DNA of 64,000 bases from JTS-RE37 sp963756115 (GCA_963756115.1 CAVWMN010000010.1:1116001-1180000), one strand, 5' to 3'. Shown: positions 19,527 through 29,069, counted from the stretch's first letter. The notes: generated by a model from the sequence alone, not told the origin. Translations and numbers: made by a program.

Positions 19527-20168
19527 ATGAAATTACTTACCGCTTGCCTTCTTATTATTTGTAGCGGATACAGCTTCTCTCAGGAAATTGCCATCCTGAA
19601 ATACAATGGAGGAGGCGACTGGTATGGGAATCCCACAGCACTTCCGAACCTGATCCGGTTTTGTAATGACCATATCGATACCGAGATCAGCCCACAACCG
19701 GGGACTGTTGATGTTGGCAGCAGCAATATTTTTCAATACCCTTTTCTGCATATGACCGGACATGGTAACATTTTCTTTTCGCAGGATGAAGCACAGAACC
19801 TGAGGATGTACCTCTTGTCCGGTGGTTTTCTGCACATTGATGACAACTACGGCATGGAACCTTACTTAAGGAAGGAGTTATCCAAAGTATTCCCGGATAA
19901 AGAACTGGTGGAATTAGGCTCCGATCACCCCATTTTTTCACAGGCATACACCTTTCCTTCCGGATTGCCCAAGATACACGAACACGACGGCAAACGCCCT
20001 CAGGCTTTTGGGATCTTCCAGGACAACAGGCTGATGCTGTTATTTACCTATGAATCGGATCTGGGCGATGGATGGGAAGATCCTGCCGTACATAACGATC
20101 CGGATGAGCTGCGGCAGCAAGCGCTTCAGATGGGTGCGAATATCATCCAATATGCATTCAAGAACTAA
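19527..20168 (+). CDS. Secreted DUF4159 protein
   Basis: About 213 residues with a signal peptide (MKLLTACLLIICSGYSFSQ); an ATG five codons upstream (19512) is the alternative start. The mature part begins EIAILKYNGGGDWYGNPT and contains LLSGGFLHIDDNYGMEPYLR, HPIFSQAYTFPSGLPKIHEH and YESDLGDGWEDP, which match DUF4159. The fold resembles glutamine-amidotransferase-like/ThuA-type domains. In Bacteroidota it is usually found near MoxR-type operons, but here it is next to a permease gene (3 bp spacing) and probably shares its transcript. Function unknown. Confidence 0.88.
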   Translation: MKLLTACLLIICSGYSFSQEIAILKYNGGGDWYGNPTALPNLIRFCNDHIDTEISPQPGTVDVGSSNIFQYPFLHMTGHGNIFFSQDEAQNLRMYLLSGGFLHIDDNYGMEPYLRKELSKVFPDKELVELGSDHPIFSQAYTFPSGLPKIHEHDGKRPQAFGIFQDNRLMLLFTYESDLGDGWEDPAVHNDPDELRQQALQMGANIIQYAFKN

Positions 20169-20171
20169 ACC

Positions 20172-21272
20172 ATGACATCCAAAACCATAGCCAACGGCAT
20201 AATCAGGGCGGTAGCCATCATTGCAGGCATCGTCCTGCTTGTTTACTTTATGTACCTCATCCGTTCCGTTTTGGCATACCTGGCCCTGGCGGCCGTCACA
20301 GCATTGGTCGGAAGGCCAGTGGTGCTGTTCTTAAGGAGGCGTTTGAAATTTCCGAATACCCTGGCCGTTATCACTACCATGCTGATGATGGTGGGGATCC
20401 TGGTAGGCATTGTTTCCCTGTTTGTTCCCCTCATAACGGAGCAGGGTAAGAATCTTTCCCTGCTGGATATCGATGAATTGCAGGGAAGCCTTAATTCCAT
20501 TTACAGGGAGGCTACACAATACTTCGGCGCGTCGCCACAAACGGTCAACGACCTGCTGGAGGAAGCAGACTTTGAGAAAAATGTCCTCGACGGACTCGAT
20601 ATTGGATTTATCCCCAACATCCTGAACTCCTTTGTTGCCGTGCTCAGTTCGGTAAGCATCGGTCTTTTTTCTGTCCTGTTTATCTCCTTCTTTTTCCTGA
20701 AAGACAGTAAATTACTGCAACGCGGGGTCCTGATGTTCGTTCCCGCAAACAAGGAAGGGAATACCGTTAAATCCATGGATAAAATCAATGGGCTCCTCTC
20801 ACGGTATTTCGTGGGGTTGCTGTTGCAAATCCTGGTGCTTTTTGTGATCTATACTGCGGTGCTGCTTCTCGTCGGTATAGAAAATGCCATCGTTATTGCT
20901 TTCCTTTGTGCACTTTTTAATATCATTCCTTACGTAGGCCCTATCATTGGAGGCGTCATTATGATTTTCCTGACGATGAGCAGCAACCTGGGGTCTGATT
21001 TCAGCGAGGTAATTTTACCCAAGACGGGATATGTCTTGATCGGCCTGGCCATAGGACAGGTAGTTGATAATTTCTTTTCCCAACCCGTTATTTTTTCCAA
21101 TAGCGTTAAATCGCACCCTCTCGAAATATTCTTGGTCATCATAATTGCCGGACTCCTTTTTGGGGTCCTGGGAATGATCGTAGCAGTGCCTGGGTACACG
21201 GCTTTAAAAGTCGTTTTAAAGGAATTTTTGTCCGAAAACAAGATCGTTTACCGCCTGACCAAAAATTTATAG
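20172..21272 (+). CDS. AI-2E family (PerM-like) transporter
   Basis: 366 residues with about eight hydrophobic segments in the family pattern: paired segments at ~8-70, one at ~75-90, a soluble loop (~95-150), then segments at ~160-190 and ~215-330. The conserved phrase FNIIPYVGPIIGG (~253-265) is diagnostic for the AI-2E/UPF0118 family. Substrates differ between members (autoinducer-2 export, Na+/H+ exchange), so no substrate is claimed. It starts 3 bp after the DUF4159 gene and ends 7 bp before the methyltransferase gene. Confidence 0.92.
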   Translation: MTSKTIANGIIRAVAIIAGIVLLVYFMYLIRSVLAYLALAAVTALVGRPVVLFLRRRLKFPNTLAVITTMLMMVGILVGIVSLFVPLITEQGKNLSLLDIDELQGSLNSIYREATQYFGASPQTVNDLLEEADFEKNVLDGLDIGFIPNILNSFVAVLSSVSIGLFSVLFISFFFLKDSKLLQRGVLMFVPANKEGNTVKSMDKINGLLSRYFVGLLLQILVLFVIYTAVLLLVGIENAIVIAFLCALFNIIPYVGPIIGGVIMIFLTMSSNLGSDFSEVILPKTGYVLIGLAIGQVVDNFFSQPVIFSNSVKSHPLEIFLVIIIAGLLFGVLGMIVAVPGYTALKVVLKEFLSENKIVYRLTKNL

Positions 21273-21279
21273 TTTAACT

Positions 21280-22473
21280 TTGAATAAACTAATATTAAAA
21301 CCTGGTGTACAGGAATTTATAAATTTAAATCTGAATACTGACATCCTGTCAGTTTTACTTAAAAAGAGTGAATTTCGGGGCATTTCTTCCCGGGAATTGG
21401 CGCAGCAGATCGAAGCTAAAAATAAGTGTGTTATCAAGTTGCCGCTTTGGTTTACAACCCCGCTGATTTACTACCCGGACAAGCTGAACATTGAACAGGC
21501 TTCATCAGAAATCACGGCCGCGTATAAAGCAGTCCTGGTCCAGGGTGACTCACTGTTGGACCTCACCGGGGGGGTTGGGGTAGACAGTTATTTTTTTGGG
21601 AAACATGTGGATCAGATTACCCTTTGTGAAAGTAACACGGAACTTGCTGAAATCACCGCCCATAACTACAAAATGCTGGGAGCAAACAACCTGGTTATTC
21701 ATGCCTCCGATGGAATAGCATTCCTGGAAACCTGCGGAAGGCGGTTTGACTGGATTTATCTGGATCCTTCAAGGAGAAATGAAGCCAATCAAAAAGTCTA
21801 TATGCTGGAGGCTTGCGTACCAGCTGTAACGGCCCATCTGGAATTACTTTTTAAACACGCGGATAACATCCTTATAAAATCATCCCCCCTTCTCGATCTT
21901 ACCATGGGGCTCAAGGAGCTTCGCCATGTCAGGGAAATACATGTTGTCGCGGTGAATAATGAGGTAAAGGAATTGTTATGGGTCCTTAAGGGCAATTTCT
22001 CCGGGGAGGTTTGTGTTCATGCCATCGACCTGAACAAATCCCGCCACGATGCGTTCCACTTTAGCCCAGCCGAAGAAAAAAGTGCAGTATCTACCTTCGC
22101 GCTGCCATCAGCATCGCATTATTTATATGAACCCAATGCTGCCCTGCTAAAATCCGGCGCATTTAAATTGATCGGGCAACGGTTTTCGCTCCATAAGCTG
22201 CAGGAACACAGCCACCTGTATACGTCTGATAAACTAATTCCATTTCCGGGAAGGGTCTTAAGGGTCAGGGAGGTGGTGCCCTTCAATCGCAGGGCCATGG
22301 CCCGATTTCAGCATACAAAGGCCAATGTTACCACACGTAATTTCCCTGAAAATGTAGCTGTGATCCGCAAGAAATATAAAATAGCAGATGGGGGAACAGC
22401 CTATCTGTTCTTTACCAAAGGCCCGGATGAACAGTTAATCGTCCTCTGTTGTGAAAAAGTGACTGAAACATAA
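21280..22473 (+). CDS. SAM-dependent methyltransferase with THUMP-like C-terminal domain
   Basis: 397 residues from a TTG start (MNKLILKPGVQEFINLNL); no ATG fits the N-terminus. Rossmann-type SAM motifs: LLDLTGGVGVDSYFFGKH (motif I, ~90-107), CESN, and DWIYLDPSRRNEANQKV (motif IV DPSR). The C-terminal ~100 residues match the THUMP-like domain found in this Bacteroidota/Firmicutes family. The target is probably RNA, but no specific site can be named. The start codon overlaps a TAACTTTG sequence that is probably fortuitous. Confidence 0.85.
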   Translation: MNKLILKPGVQEFINLNLNTDILSVLLKKSEFRGISSRELAQQIEAKNKCVIKLPLWFTTPLIYYPDKLNIEQASSEITAAYKAVLVQGDSLLDLTGGVGVDSYFFGKHVDQITLCESNTELAEITAHNYKMLGANNLVIHASDGIAFLETCGRRFDWIYLDPSRRNEANQKVYMLEACVPAVTAHLELLFKHADNILIKSSPLLDLTMGLKELRHVREIHVVAVNNEVKELLWVLKGNFSGEVCVHAIDLNKSRHDAFHFSPAEEKSAVSTFALPSASHYLYEPNAALLKSGAFKLIGQRFSLHKLQEHSHLYTSDKLIPFPGRVLRVREVVPFNRRAMARFQHTKANVTTRNFPENVAVIRKKYKIADGGTAYLFFTKGPDEQLIVLCCEKVTET

Positions 22474-22529
22474 TTTTAAGTATATTTAAAAATCGTTTTA
22501 GTAGTCTATCTCCAACCTAATCATTCAGT

Positions 22530-23909
22530 ATGAAAACCAAATCCTTTAATCTCAATCGCAGGCACTTTTTAAAGGGCGCAACGGCAGCAGCAGTACTTTC
22601 TTCTTTTGGCTCGTATGGCTTTGAACTCATGTACCGGGACAAACCCTGGCGGGTAGGCCTGATTGGCACAGGATGGTATGGAAAAAGCGACCTGTTCAGG
22701 TTGATCCAGGTTGCCAATGTAGAGGTGGTCTCCCTGTGTGATGTTGACAGCAATTTGCTGAACGAAGCAGCAAGCCTGGTAGCCCTCCGGCAGAAGTCGG
22801 GCAAAAAACCACGGTTATATTCAGATTACCGCAAAATGCTTGCTGAAAAGGATCTTGAAATCGTTTTGATCGGGACCCCGGACCACTGGCATGCCCTCCA
22901 ATGTATTGAAGCGCTGCAGGCTGGCGCCCATGTATATGTTCAAAAGCCCATAAGTGTTGATGTAATGGAAGGCGAGGCCATGGTTGCGGCCGCCAGAAAG
23001 TACAATAAGGTTGTGCAGGTGGGCACCCAGCGAAAAAGCACCCCACACCTCATAGAAGCCAAAAAGAATATAGTCGATGCGGGACTTCTCGGGAAAGTGT
23101 CCCATGTTGAAATGTGCTGTTATTTCCATATGCGTGCCAACGGAAACCCTCCGGTGGAACCGGTGCCGGATTTTCTTGACTACGAAATGTGGACAGGTCC
23201 TGCCCCGTACCGGCCTTATGACGGATTACCACACAAACGTTGGTGGCGAACTTTTATGGAATACGGCAACGGCATTATGGGCGATATGTGTGTGCACATG
23301 CTCGATACGGTACGCTGGATGCTCGACCTCGGATGGCCCAACAGCATTTCATCCACCGGGGGCATTTTGGTCCAGAAAGATGGTAAATCCAACATAGCCG
23401 ACACCCAGACAGCCTTGTTTGAATATGACGATCTCACCTGCGTCTGGCAGCACAGGTCCTGGGGCACTCCTGCAGACCCGGAATACCCCTGGTCTTTCAA
23501 GCTCTATGGTGAAAAAGGCACCCTTTCCGGCAGCACCATGCAATATGACTTTGTTCCGGAAGGAGATGGGAAACCCATCCATATGGATGTGGTGTACGAA
23601 AAGGAGAAATATCCGGAGGATGTGACTGAAAAGGATATCGAATTAAATGCCGCACCGGCCACCCGCTTGCATATGCTCGATTTTCTCGCGGCTATAGATG
23701 CGGGTACAAGGCCCGTAGCAGATATCGAGGAAGGGCATATTTCAACCGCAAGTTGTATCCTGGCCAATCTCTCCATGGAAGCCAAAAGGCCGCTGATCTA
23801 TAACCCGGCAGACAGGATTGTGGTGGGTGACCCGGAACTTACCCGTAAGCTGGAAAGGGCATACCGTGCGCCATGGCAACATCCCCATCCCGACCAGTTT
23901 AAAGTATAA
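22530..23909 (+). CDS. Gfo/Idh/MocA family oxidoreductase with Tat signal
   Basis: 459 residues. The N-terminus NLNRRHFLKGATAAAVLSSFG is a twin-arginine signal, so the folded, NAD(P)-loaded enzyme would be exported. Rossmann motif VGLIGTGWYGKSDL (~43-56), then EKDLEIVLIGTPDHWHALQ and the catalytic-type VQKPISVDVMEGEAM (EKP-like). The C-terminal substrate domain contains GGWW-like KRWWRTFMEYGNGIMGDMC and H residues. Exported members oxidise sugars or glycosides, often at C3, with tightly bound cofactor. It is the first gene of the polysaccharide region, and its stop is followed by the convergent esterase gene. Confidence 0.92.
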   Translation: MKTKSFNLNRRHFLKGATAAAVLSSFGSYGFELMYRDKPWRVGLIGTGWYGKSDLFRLIQVANVEVVSLCDVDSNLLNEAASLVALRQKSGKKPRLYSDYRKMLAEKDLEIVLIGTPDHWHALQCIEALQAGAHVYVQKPISVDVMEGEAMVAAARKYNKVVQVGTQRKSTPHLIEAKKNIVDAGLLGKVSHVEMCCYFHMRANGNPPVEPVPDFLDYEMWTGPAPYRPYDGLPHKRWWRTFMEYGNGIMGDMCVHMLDTVRWMLDLGWPNSISSTGGILVQKDGKSNIADTQTALFEYDDLTCVWQHRSWGTPADPEYPWSFKLYGEKGTLSGSTMQYDFVPEGDGKPIHMDVVYEKEKYPEDVTEKDIELNAAPATRLHMLDFLAAIDAGTRPVADIEEGHISTASCILANLSMEAKRPLIYNPADRIVVGDPELTRKLERAYRAPWQHPHPDQFKV

Positions 23910-23995
23910 GCTGGGAAACGGACCGTGGCGACCTGGCAGCCTGTTATGAATTTTATAGCTATCCAGGACGATTTTGTGCAGGGTGTACCCGGATC

Positions 23996-24907
23996 TCACC
24001 TACTGGCCTGCAGCCATTCCACCACCCGTTCCGTCCACCCGCTTAAATAGGTATCCTGGGTTGCAAGAGAAAAACCGTGGCCCCCTTTGGGATAAATGTG
24101 CAGCGCAGCAGGGACCTTGTTCCTTTTCAGGGCCCGGAAAAATAAAATGCTGTTTTCCGGGGGGACCCCGTCATCATCTGCCGCATGGATCAGGATAGTT
24201 GGCGGTGTTTCTTTATCTACCTGCGTTTCATTGGAAAATCGAATGGCAAGAGCCTTGTCCGGATCCTTCCCTAACAAGGCATCTCTGGATCCCTGGTGGC
24301 GTGACTCACTGGTGAAGCTGATCACCGGGTATACCAGGATCATAAAATCAGGTCGGGCACTGAAGCTGTCTATAGCATCCTTTTCGGCATATACGGTATC
24401 CTTATAATGTGTTCCCAATGTTGATGCCAGGTGTCCGCCGGCTGAAAATCCGATGACCCCGATCTGTGAACTATCCAGATTCCAGTGATCTGCATTGGAA
24501 CGCACCAACCGGATGGCCCTTTGGGCATCTATAAGGGGCACATTGTACCGGTCTGTCACCGATTTGGATACAGGCAGGCGGTATTTTACTACAAAGGCAG
24601 CAATACCTTTTGAATTGAAAAACTTAGCAATATCTGTGCCCTCCCAGTCATAGGCAAGGATCTGATATCCTCCCCCGGGAAATATTAGTACCGCTTTTCC
24701 GATGGCGTTGGCTTTTGAAGGAAGGTATACGGCGATGGAAGGTACCTGGACGCTGCTGATCCGTAAGATGTCGGTTTTTTCCTGTATTTCCTGCTCCCCG
24801 GTCACAATCCTGTTGGGGACTTCCTCATGCCATAAGGGTATGATGGTATCCTGGGCAGAAACGGGGCCTGTCAGGGAAATTGCGAGTAGTACTATGCACG
24901 GTTTCAT
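23996..24907 (-). CDS. Secreted alpha/beta-hydrolase, acetyl-esterase-like
   Basis: 303 residues from the ATG at 24907, which gives a signal peptide (MKPCIVLLAISLTGPVSAQ); twelve upstream in-frame codons are unlikely to be translated. Oxyanion region FPGGGYQILAYDWEG, nucleophile GFSAGGHLAS, acid D in HAADDDGVP and His in YPKGGHGF. Members of this BD-FAE/acetylxylan-esterase-like group remove acetyl or feruloyl groups from polysaccharides. It is the last gene of the DUF5060-VanX-esterase minus-strand run, 51 bp after the VanX-like gene. Confidence 0.85.
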   Translation of the reverse strand: MKPCIVLLAISLTGPVSAQDTIIPLWHEEVPNRIVTGEQEIQEKTDILRISSVQVPSIAVYLPSKANAIGKAVLIFPGGGYQILAYDWEGTDIAKFFNSKGIAAFVVKYRLPVSKSVTDRYNVPLIDAQRAIRLVRSNADHWNLDSSQIGVIGFSAGGHLASTLGTHYKDTVYAEKDAIDSFSARPDFMILVYPVISFTSESRHQGSRDALLGKDPDKALAIRFSNETQVDKETPPTILIHAADDDGVPPENSILFFRALKRNKVPAALHIYPKGGHGFSLATQDTYLSGWTERVVEWLQASR

Positions 24908-24958
24908 TGCGTGTTTTATTAAGGTTACGGCGTACGGATCCACTGCTCAATTGTTGCC

Positions 24959-25681
24959 TTATTCACAGGGCCATACAAAATCAGCTACGGGATCGTTTGT
25001 GGCAGCTGAAAGATTATAATGCCACCACTCTGTCCGGATAGACCAAAATCCATGTTTTTCCATTGTTTCCTTTAATAGTTGGCGGTTTTTAAGGACCTCG
25101 CCGGGCAAATCTGTATTATCATGATAGGCCCGCTTCCCAAAGTAATCAAAATCAGTTCCCATATCCAGCGGATCATTGGACAGCGTCACCAGGGTTATAT
25201 CTACTGCCCCGCCTTTATTGTGGATGGACCCCTTCACAGGATTAGCGACATACTGTGGATTGGGCACTATCTCCCACATCTTATACTGAACGGAATTTGG
25301 CCGGTAGCAATCATAAAATTTGATCCGGTAACCCTGTTTCTTTAAATCGGAATTTGCTGCTATGAGTGCCCTCGCCGTCTTTACCCGGGTATAGCATTCA
25401 GCACAGGGATAGACCTTTGCCTTTAAAAAGTTATCGGTGGTCGCATACCGCAGGTCATATTCAAAATCAGCCGTATAATCTGCCAGTCGTACAAAAGAAG
25501 TATCCGCAAGGCTTTTCAGGGATTTTAATGCCAACTCCGGTTCCGCACTACGGGTCTGGACCGGCAGGGTATCCCTGGTTGCCTCAAGCAGCTCCGAAGC
25601 CTTACCCGTAACCTTTTCCTCCTTACAACCCAACCCGGTCATACAAATCATTCCCAGCAGCATAAGATTTTTTGCTGTCAT
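24959..25681 (-). CDS. D-alanyl-D-alanine dipeptidase (VanX-like) lipoprotein
   Basis: 240 residues from the ATG at 25681. A longer frame to 25975 exists, but its extra 98 residues overlap the upstream gene and show no similarity. Lipoprotein signal ends LGCKEEK (C19). The peptidase M15D motifs are intact: SIHNKGGAVDITL (zinc His and Asp), and EWWHYN with the catalytic Glu and the zinc His, plus FYDCYRPNSVQ. Such enzymes hydrolyse D-Ala-D-Ala or related dipeptides. The start sits 2 bp before the stop of the upstream DUF5060 gene, so it is co-transcribed with a glycan-locus gene, which is unusual for a vancomycin-resistance-type enzyme. Confidence 0.9.
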   Translation of the reverse strand: MTAKNLMLLGMICMTGLGCKEEKVTGKASELLEATRDTLPVQTRSAEPELALKSLKSLADTSFVRLADYTADFEYDLRYATTDNFLKAKVYPCAECYTRVKTARALIAANSDLKKQGYRIKFYDCYRPNSVQYKMWEIVPNPQYVANPVKGSIHNKGGAVDITLVTLSNDPLDMGTDFDYFGKRAYHDNTDLPGEVLKNRQLLKETMEKHGFWSIRTEWWHYNLSAATNDPVADFVWPCE

Positions 25682-25682
25682 A

Positions 25683-27530
25683 TTATTTCTTTTTGATGAG
25701 GATAACCCAATCCTTGTGCCGTTGACCATCATAGGCAGAAAGGGAAACGCTGTTGGCTTTTGTAATCTCCCATCCCTGGTTCTTCTTATCCAGCAATTTA
25801 CCGCCTCCGTACGGGTCGAAAAAGGCAATGATGTAGTTGCCATCACCGATTTCCAGTTCAGTCGCCTGGTACTTAGGCAGGTAAACCACATAGATCTCCC
25901 CAACCTTAGCCAGGCAGTAGGCCTCGGGGTTGCTGAGGAGTTCGTCATGGTTAGACAGTGAGGAAAACGGTACATGGTCCGTAAAAAATTGCCGGGCCGT
26001 ATTGCTTACCTGCCACCATTTTTCACGGGCACGGAAGTCTTCAGCGGCCAGGTCGTTATGAGCCATATCGGCATTCCCAAAATACCATGAGGTTCCGGCG
26101 CCACCAGCCATATAGGAACCCCAAAGGGAAGACCTCATCAGCATTTTGTGGTTATTGTTCGCTGCCGTATCCGTTGTTACCCCAATCTCCCAATGGCCTG
26201 TCTCATCCAGGTTGACGACCCAGGGTTTGCCGTGTTCCCCGGACAGTTTCCGCCATTTGATAATTTCCTGATGCACTTCTGTGGTATCGAACAGCTGTAA
26301 AGATACTGCTTCAAAATCCTCAAATCCCAGCAACGGGCTGAAAGTCTCCTGTATAGGATCTTCCGGGCGGCCTTCCATTGTCTGACCCGAAACCCGCACA
26401 TGGTTATGAACCGCAATGGGATGGTGGTAGGGATCCATACTCCGGATATAGGATGCGTATTGTTTTAATTGTTTTGTAGACCTGTTGGTTTCTTCGCCCA
26501 GGTTCCAGACAATCCCAAGGTGATGGCCAAACCTGGCTACCAGTTCACGGTAGTATAATTTCCGCTCCAACCCTAAATCCCCGTGGTTCAGAAGGGTATC
26601 GTTTTCCGTTTCCTGTGTAAAAACATTCATAGCGATCCCCAATTTGTCCATATGGTCAAATACCTTGTCCCATTGTGACAGTTTACTGATATCATACCGG
26701 GTTTGATTATCTGGTGCCATCCAGGGCCAGACATCATTACCATCCCCCTGCACATTCATGGTAAGGAAATACAAGCTGTTCATCCCCATGGACGAGAGGT
26801 AATTCAATGCCCCGATGATGGCTTTCCCTTTATTTCCGGCCCACACCGGATCCCCGGGCTGCCAATCTCCCAAATGAGGAACATATTGATGCATACCCTC
26901 TTTTAAGGACGGGGTGGCGGCGCCCCCGTTGTCAAAAGTGCCGTCAAATTCATGGTATGCCAGGAAATTCTCGGGGCTCCCCACCCCATTTTTTAGAAAT
27001 GCCTTCCCGGTTTCCTGTTCCTCTAAAAAATAACTTTTTACATAGCCGAGTTTACCTGTCTGCAAAAAACCGGTAGCAGTAGAGTCCACCCCCCTAACTT
27101 CAAATTCCCCGTTAACATGCCAAAGCCGGTTGCCCTTCCTGACCGAGTCAAGGGCAACAACGGCAATATTTTTTCCTTCGTATAGATACGCATCAAAATC
27201 CCAGGTCCCGGTTTTGTACGGGGAAAACTTCAGTTGCCATTTGTTGCCTTTTTCAGCACTGCTATTTGCGGCATTACCGTCGGCAGCAAAATAGCCGTAT
27301 ACGGTCACAGCTTCATCTGCATTTTTAAAATCTGCCAGCAGGCTGTAATTCAGAAAGGGGTTGATACTGTCTGTTTCCGAAGCTTCCGGACCATTAAAAG
27401 TTAGGGTCACCGGATGCCATTTCCGTAAATTTCCGTCAAGGGTATAATCCTGGTCCGTTGCATGTTCCCTTTTACAGGCCGACAGGTGAACAAACAGCAG
27501 GAATAGTAAACAAAGATAAAAGCCTTTCAT
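25683..27530 (-). CDS. DUF5060 glycoside-hydrolase-like lipoprotein
   Basis: 615 residues from the ATG at 27530 (MKGFYLCLLFLLFVHLSACK; lipobox C19). Residues ~30-150 match the beta-sandwich DUF5060 domain (EVTLTFNGPEASETD-like, TGTWDFDAYLYEG). A TIM-barrel of GH-like type follows (~200-480) with WNLGEETNRS as a candidate acid/base strand and WVVNLDETGHWEIG as a candidate nucleophile strand. The C-terminal ~85 residues resemble the small beta domain seen behind DUF4038/DUF5060 glycosidases. The protein probably cleaves a glycan in the periplasm or on the surface; substrate unknown. Divergent from the GH130 gene, and followed by the VanX-like and esterase genes. Confidence 0.8.
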   Translation of the reverse strand: MKGFYLCLLFLLFVHLSACKREHATDQDYTLDGNLRKWHPVTLTFNGPEASETDSINPFLNYSLLADFKNADEAVTVYGYFAADGNAANSSAEKGNKWQLKFSPYKTGTWDFDAYLYEGKNIAVVALDSVRKGNRLWHVNGEFEVRGVDSTATGFLQTGKLGYVKSYFLEEQETGKAFLKNGVGSPENFLAYHEFDGTFDNGGAATPSLKEGMHQYVPHLGDWQPGDPVWAGNKGKAIIGALNYLSSMGMNSLYFLTMNVQGDGNDVWPWMAPDNQTRYDISKLSQWDKVFDHMDKLGIAMNVFTQETENDTLLNHGDLGLERKLYYRELVARFGHHLGIVWNLGEETNRSTKQLKQYASYIRSMDPYHHPIAVHNHVRVSGQTMEGRPEDPIQETFSPLLGFEDFEAVSLQLFDTTEVHQEIIKWRKLSGEHGKPWVVNLDETGHWEIGVTTDTAANNNHKMLMRSSLWGSYMAGGAGTSWYFGNADMAHNDLAAEDFRAREKWWQVSNTARQFFTDHVPFSSLSNHDELLSNPEAYCLAKVGEIYVVYLPKYQATELEIGDGNYIIAFFDPYGGGKLLDKKNQGWEITKANSVSLSAYDGQRHKDWVILIKKK

Positions 27531-27717
27531 GGTAGGTTGTCGCATTGAGGTCTTTCATTAATCAGACCTTAAGGTACTCCTTTTTTTGATGCCTGCAGGA
27601 TCACGCCGGCATTTTGATGTAGCCCCTCGTGGTGGAATTCCGTTGTTTGTGTTTATATTTAGTCACTTTTAATGGGCAAGCCGCCCATTGCAGCCACAAT
27701 CGATTAAAGCAAGAGCC

Positions 27718-28878
27718 ATGACTATGACAACCAGCAGCAGGTACTTTATTCTCATATGTACCCTTCTAAGTTTATTTTCCTGTAAATATGAAAAATCAAA
27801 AGCCGTCGATACGGTGCAATTGGATCCTGAACCCTGGATGCTAAATTTCGAAAAAACAGCCAAAAATCCGATCCTAACGGCGGACAGTACGTATGTATTC
27901 CAGGATCCGATTACCAACAGTACGGTCAAATGGCAGAAAGCAGATGTTTTCAACCCGGCAGCCGTAGTACGAAACGATACAATATTCATGCTGTTCCGGG
28001 CGGAGGATAACCCTGCGGCCATCCTTGGGGGCCGTACATCCCGTATTGGACTGGCATACAGTACGGATGGGATTGATTTTACCAAATTCCCGGAACCGGT
28101 TTTGTTTCCCGATAACGGTCCCTATAAAAAATGGGATTATCCGGGAGGAATAGAAGATCCCCGGGTAGTGGAGACCCCGGAAGGGACTTACCTGATGTTA
28201 TACACCAGCTGGAACAAGGATTTGGCCAGGCTCTCCGTGGCCAGCTCTGAAGATCTCAGGCACTGGACCAAGGAAGGCCCTGCTTTTGAAGAGGCAAACA
28301 ATGGAAAATTTCTTGATGTCTGGAGCAAATCGGGCTCCATGGTTACAGAACTTGTCAACGGCCGGCTCATCGCCAAAAAGATCAATGGAAGGTACCTGAT
28401 GTATTGGGGTGAACTATTTGTGAACCTGGCCACATCAGCAAACGGTACGGATTGGGAACCTATGCTGGACGAATCGGGTGAATTGCTGCATGTTTTTGAA
28501 CCAAGCCTCCAGGAATTTGACAGCCATTTGGTGGAACCAGGCCCCCCGGCATTGTTTACGGAGAACGGGATCCTGCTCCTGTATAACGGTAAAAACCTCA
28601 GCGGGGAGGGTTCCAGTTCCAGTTTTCCGGAAGGTACTTATTGCGGCGGGCAGGTGCTTTTTGATAAAAACCACCCGGAAAAGGTGCTTGACCGCCTTGA
28701 AGAACCTTTTATCTGCCCCAGCCTTCCCCATGAAATATCAGGGCAATATAAGGCCGGTACCACCTTTGTGGAAGGGCTGGTATTTTATAAGGAAAAATGG
28801 TTTTTGTATTACGGGACTGCAGATTCCATGGTTGGTCTTGCCGTGAAGGAGCAGGATGGAGTAAACAGTAATCAGTAA
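27718..28878 (+). CDS. GH130-family glycosidase/phosphorylase-like lipoprotein
   Basis: About 386 residues from ATG 27718 (MTMTTSSRYFILICTLLSLFSC, lipobox C22; the ATG at 27724 is also possible). Five-bladed propeller signatures: RAEDNPA, SRIGLAYSTDGIDF, the diagnostic GGIEDPRVVETPEGTYLMLY carrying the GH130 catalytic Asp, and YYGTADSMVGLA at the end. GH130 enzymes act on beta-mannosides by phosphorolysis or hydrolysis; an exported lipoprotein has no phosphate supply, so hydrolysis is more likely. The last codons (SNSNQ-like end) lie inside a 14-bp direct repeat, suggesting the 3' end was altered by repeat DNA. Confidence 0.85.
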   Translation: MTMTTSSRYFILICTLLSLFSCKYEKSKAVDTVQLDPEPWMLNFEKTAKNPILTADSTYVFQDPITNSTVKWQKADVFNPAAVVRNDTIFMLFRAEDNPAAILGGRTSRIGLAYSTDGIDFTKFPEPVLFPDNGPYKKWDYPGGIEDPRVVETPEGTYLMLYTSWNKDLARLSVASSEDLRHWTKEGPAFEEANNGKFLDVWSKSGSMVTELVNGRLIAKKINGRYLMYWGELFVNLATSANGTDWEPMLDESGELLHVFEPSLQEFDSHLVEPGPPALFTENGILLLYNGKNLSGEGSSSSFPEGTYCGGQVLFDKNHPEKVLDRLEEPFICPSLPHEISGQYKAGTTFVEGLVFYKEKWFLYYGTADSMVGLAVKEQDGVNSNQ

Positions 28879-28998
28879 GCAGTAATCAGTAAGCAGATTA
28901 CTCTATGTATCTAATTAGCGTTCACTGTTTTTCCGTACGTCTTACTTCTTACCTGGTTTTTTCATGCGGACCGCATGTGAAGCATTGATCCTGAACTT
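28866..28998. repeat. Dispersed intergenic repeat cluster, copy 2
   Basis: Begins with a perfect 14-bp tandem duplication (AGTAATCAGTAAGC at 28867-28880 and 28881-28894) that overlaps the GH130 stop codon. Then CTTACTTCTTACCTGG and TTCATGCGGACCGCATGTGAAGCAT (28963-28984 region), which match the family at 9277-9600 and 49911-50180. TGCGGACCGCA forms a small hairpin. Confidence 0.65.
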
Positions 28999-29069
28999 GA
29001 ATTGAATTTGAACTTTTAAGAAAGCATCTTAAAACCTTGAACATTGTCTATGTATCTGTTTAACGCAAT

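Noticed and set aside
21275..21282. TAACTTTG as a promoter for the methyltransferase
   Set aside because: It overlaps the TTG start codon that best fits the family N-terminus, so it is probably chance.
25682..25975. Upstream extension of the VanX-like gene
   Set aside because: Overlaps the DUF5060 gene, has no similarity, and the ATG at 25681 gives a proper lipoprotein signal.
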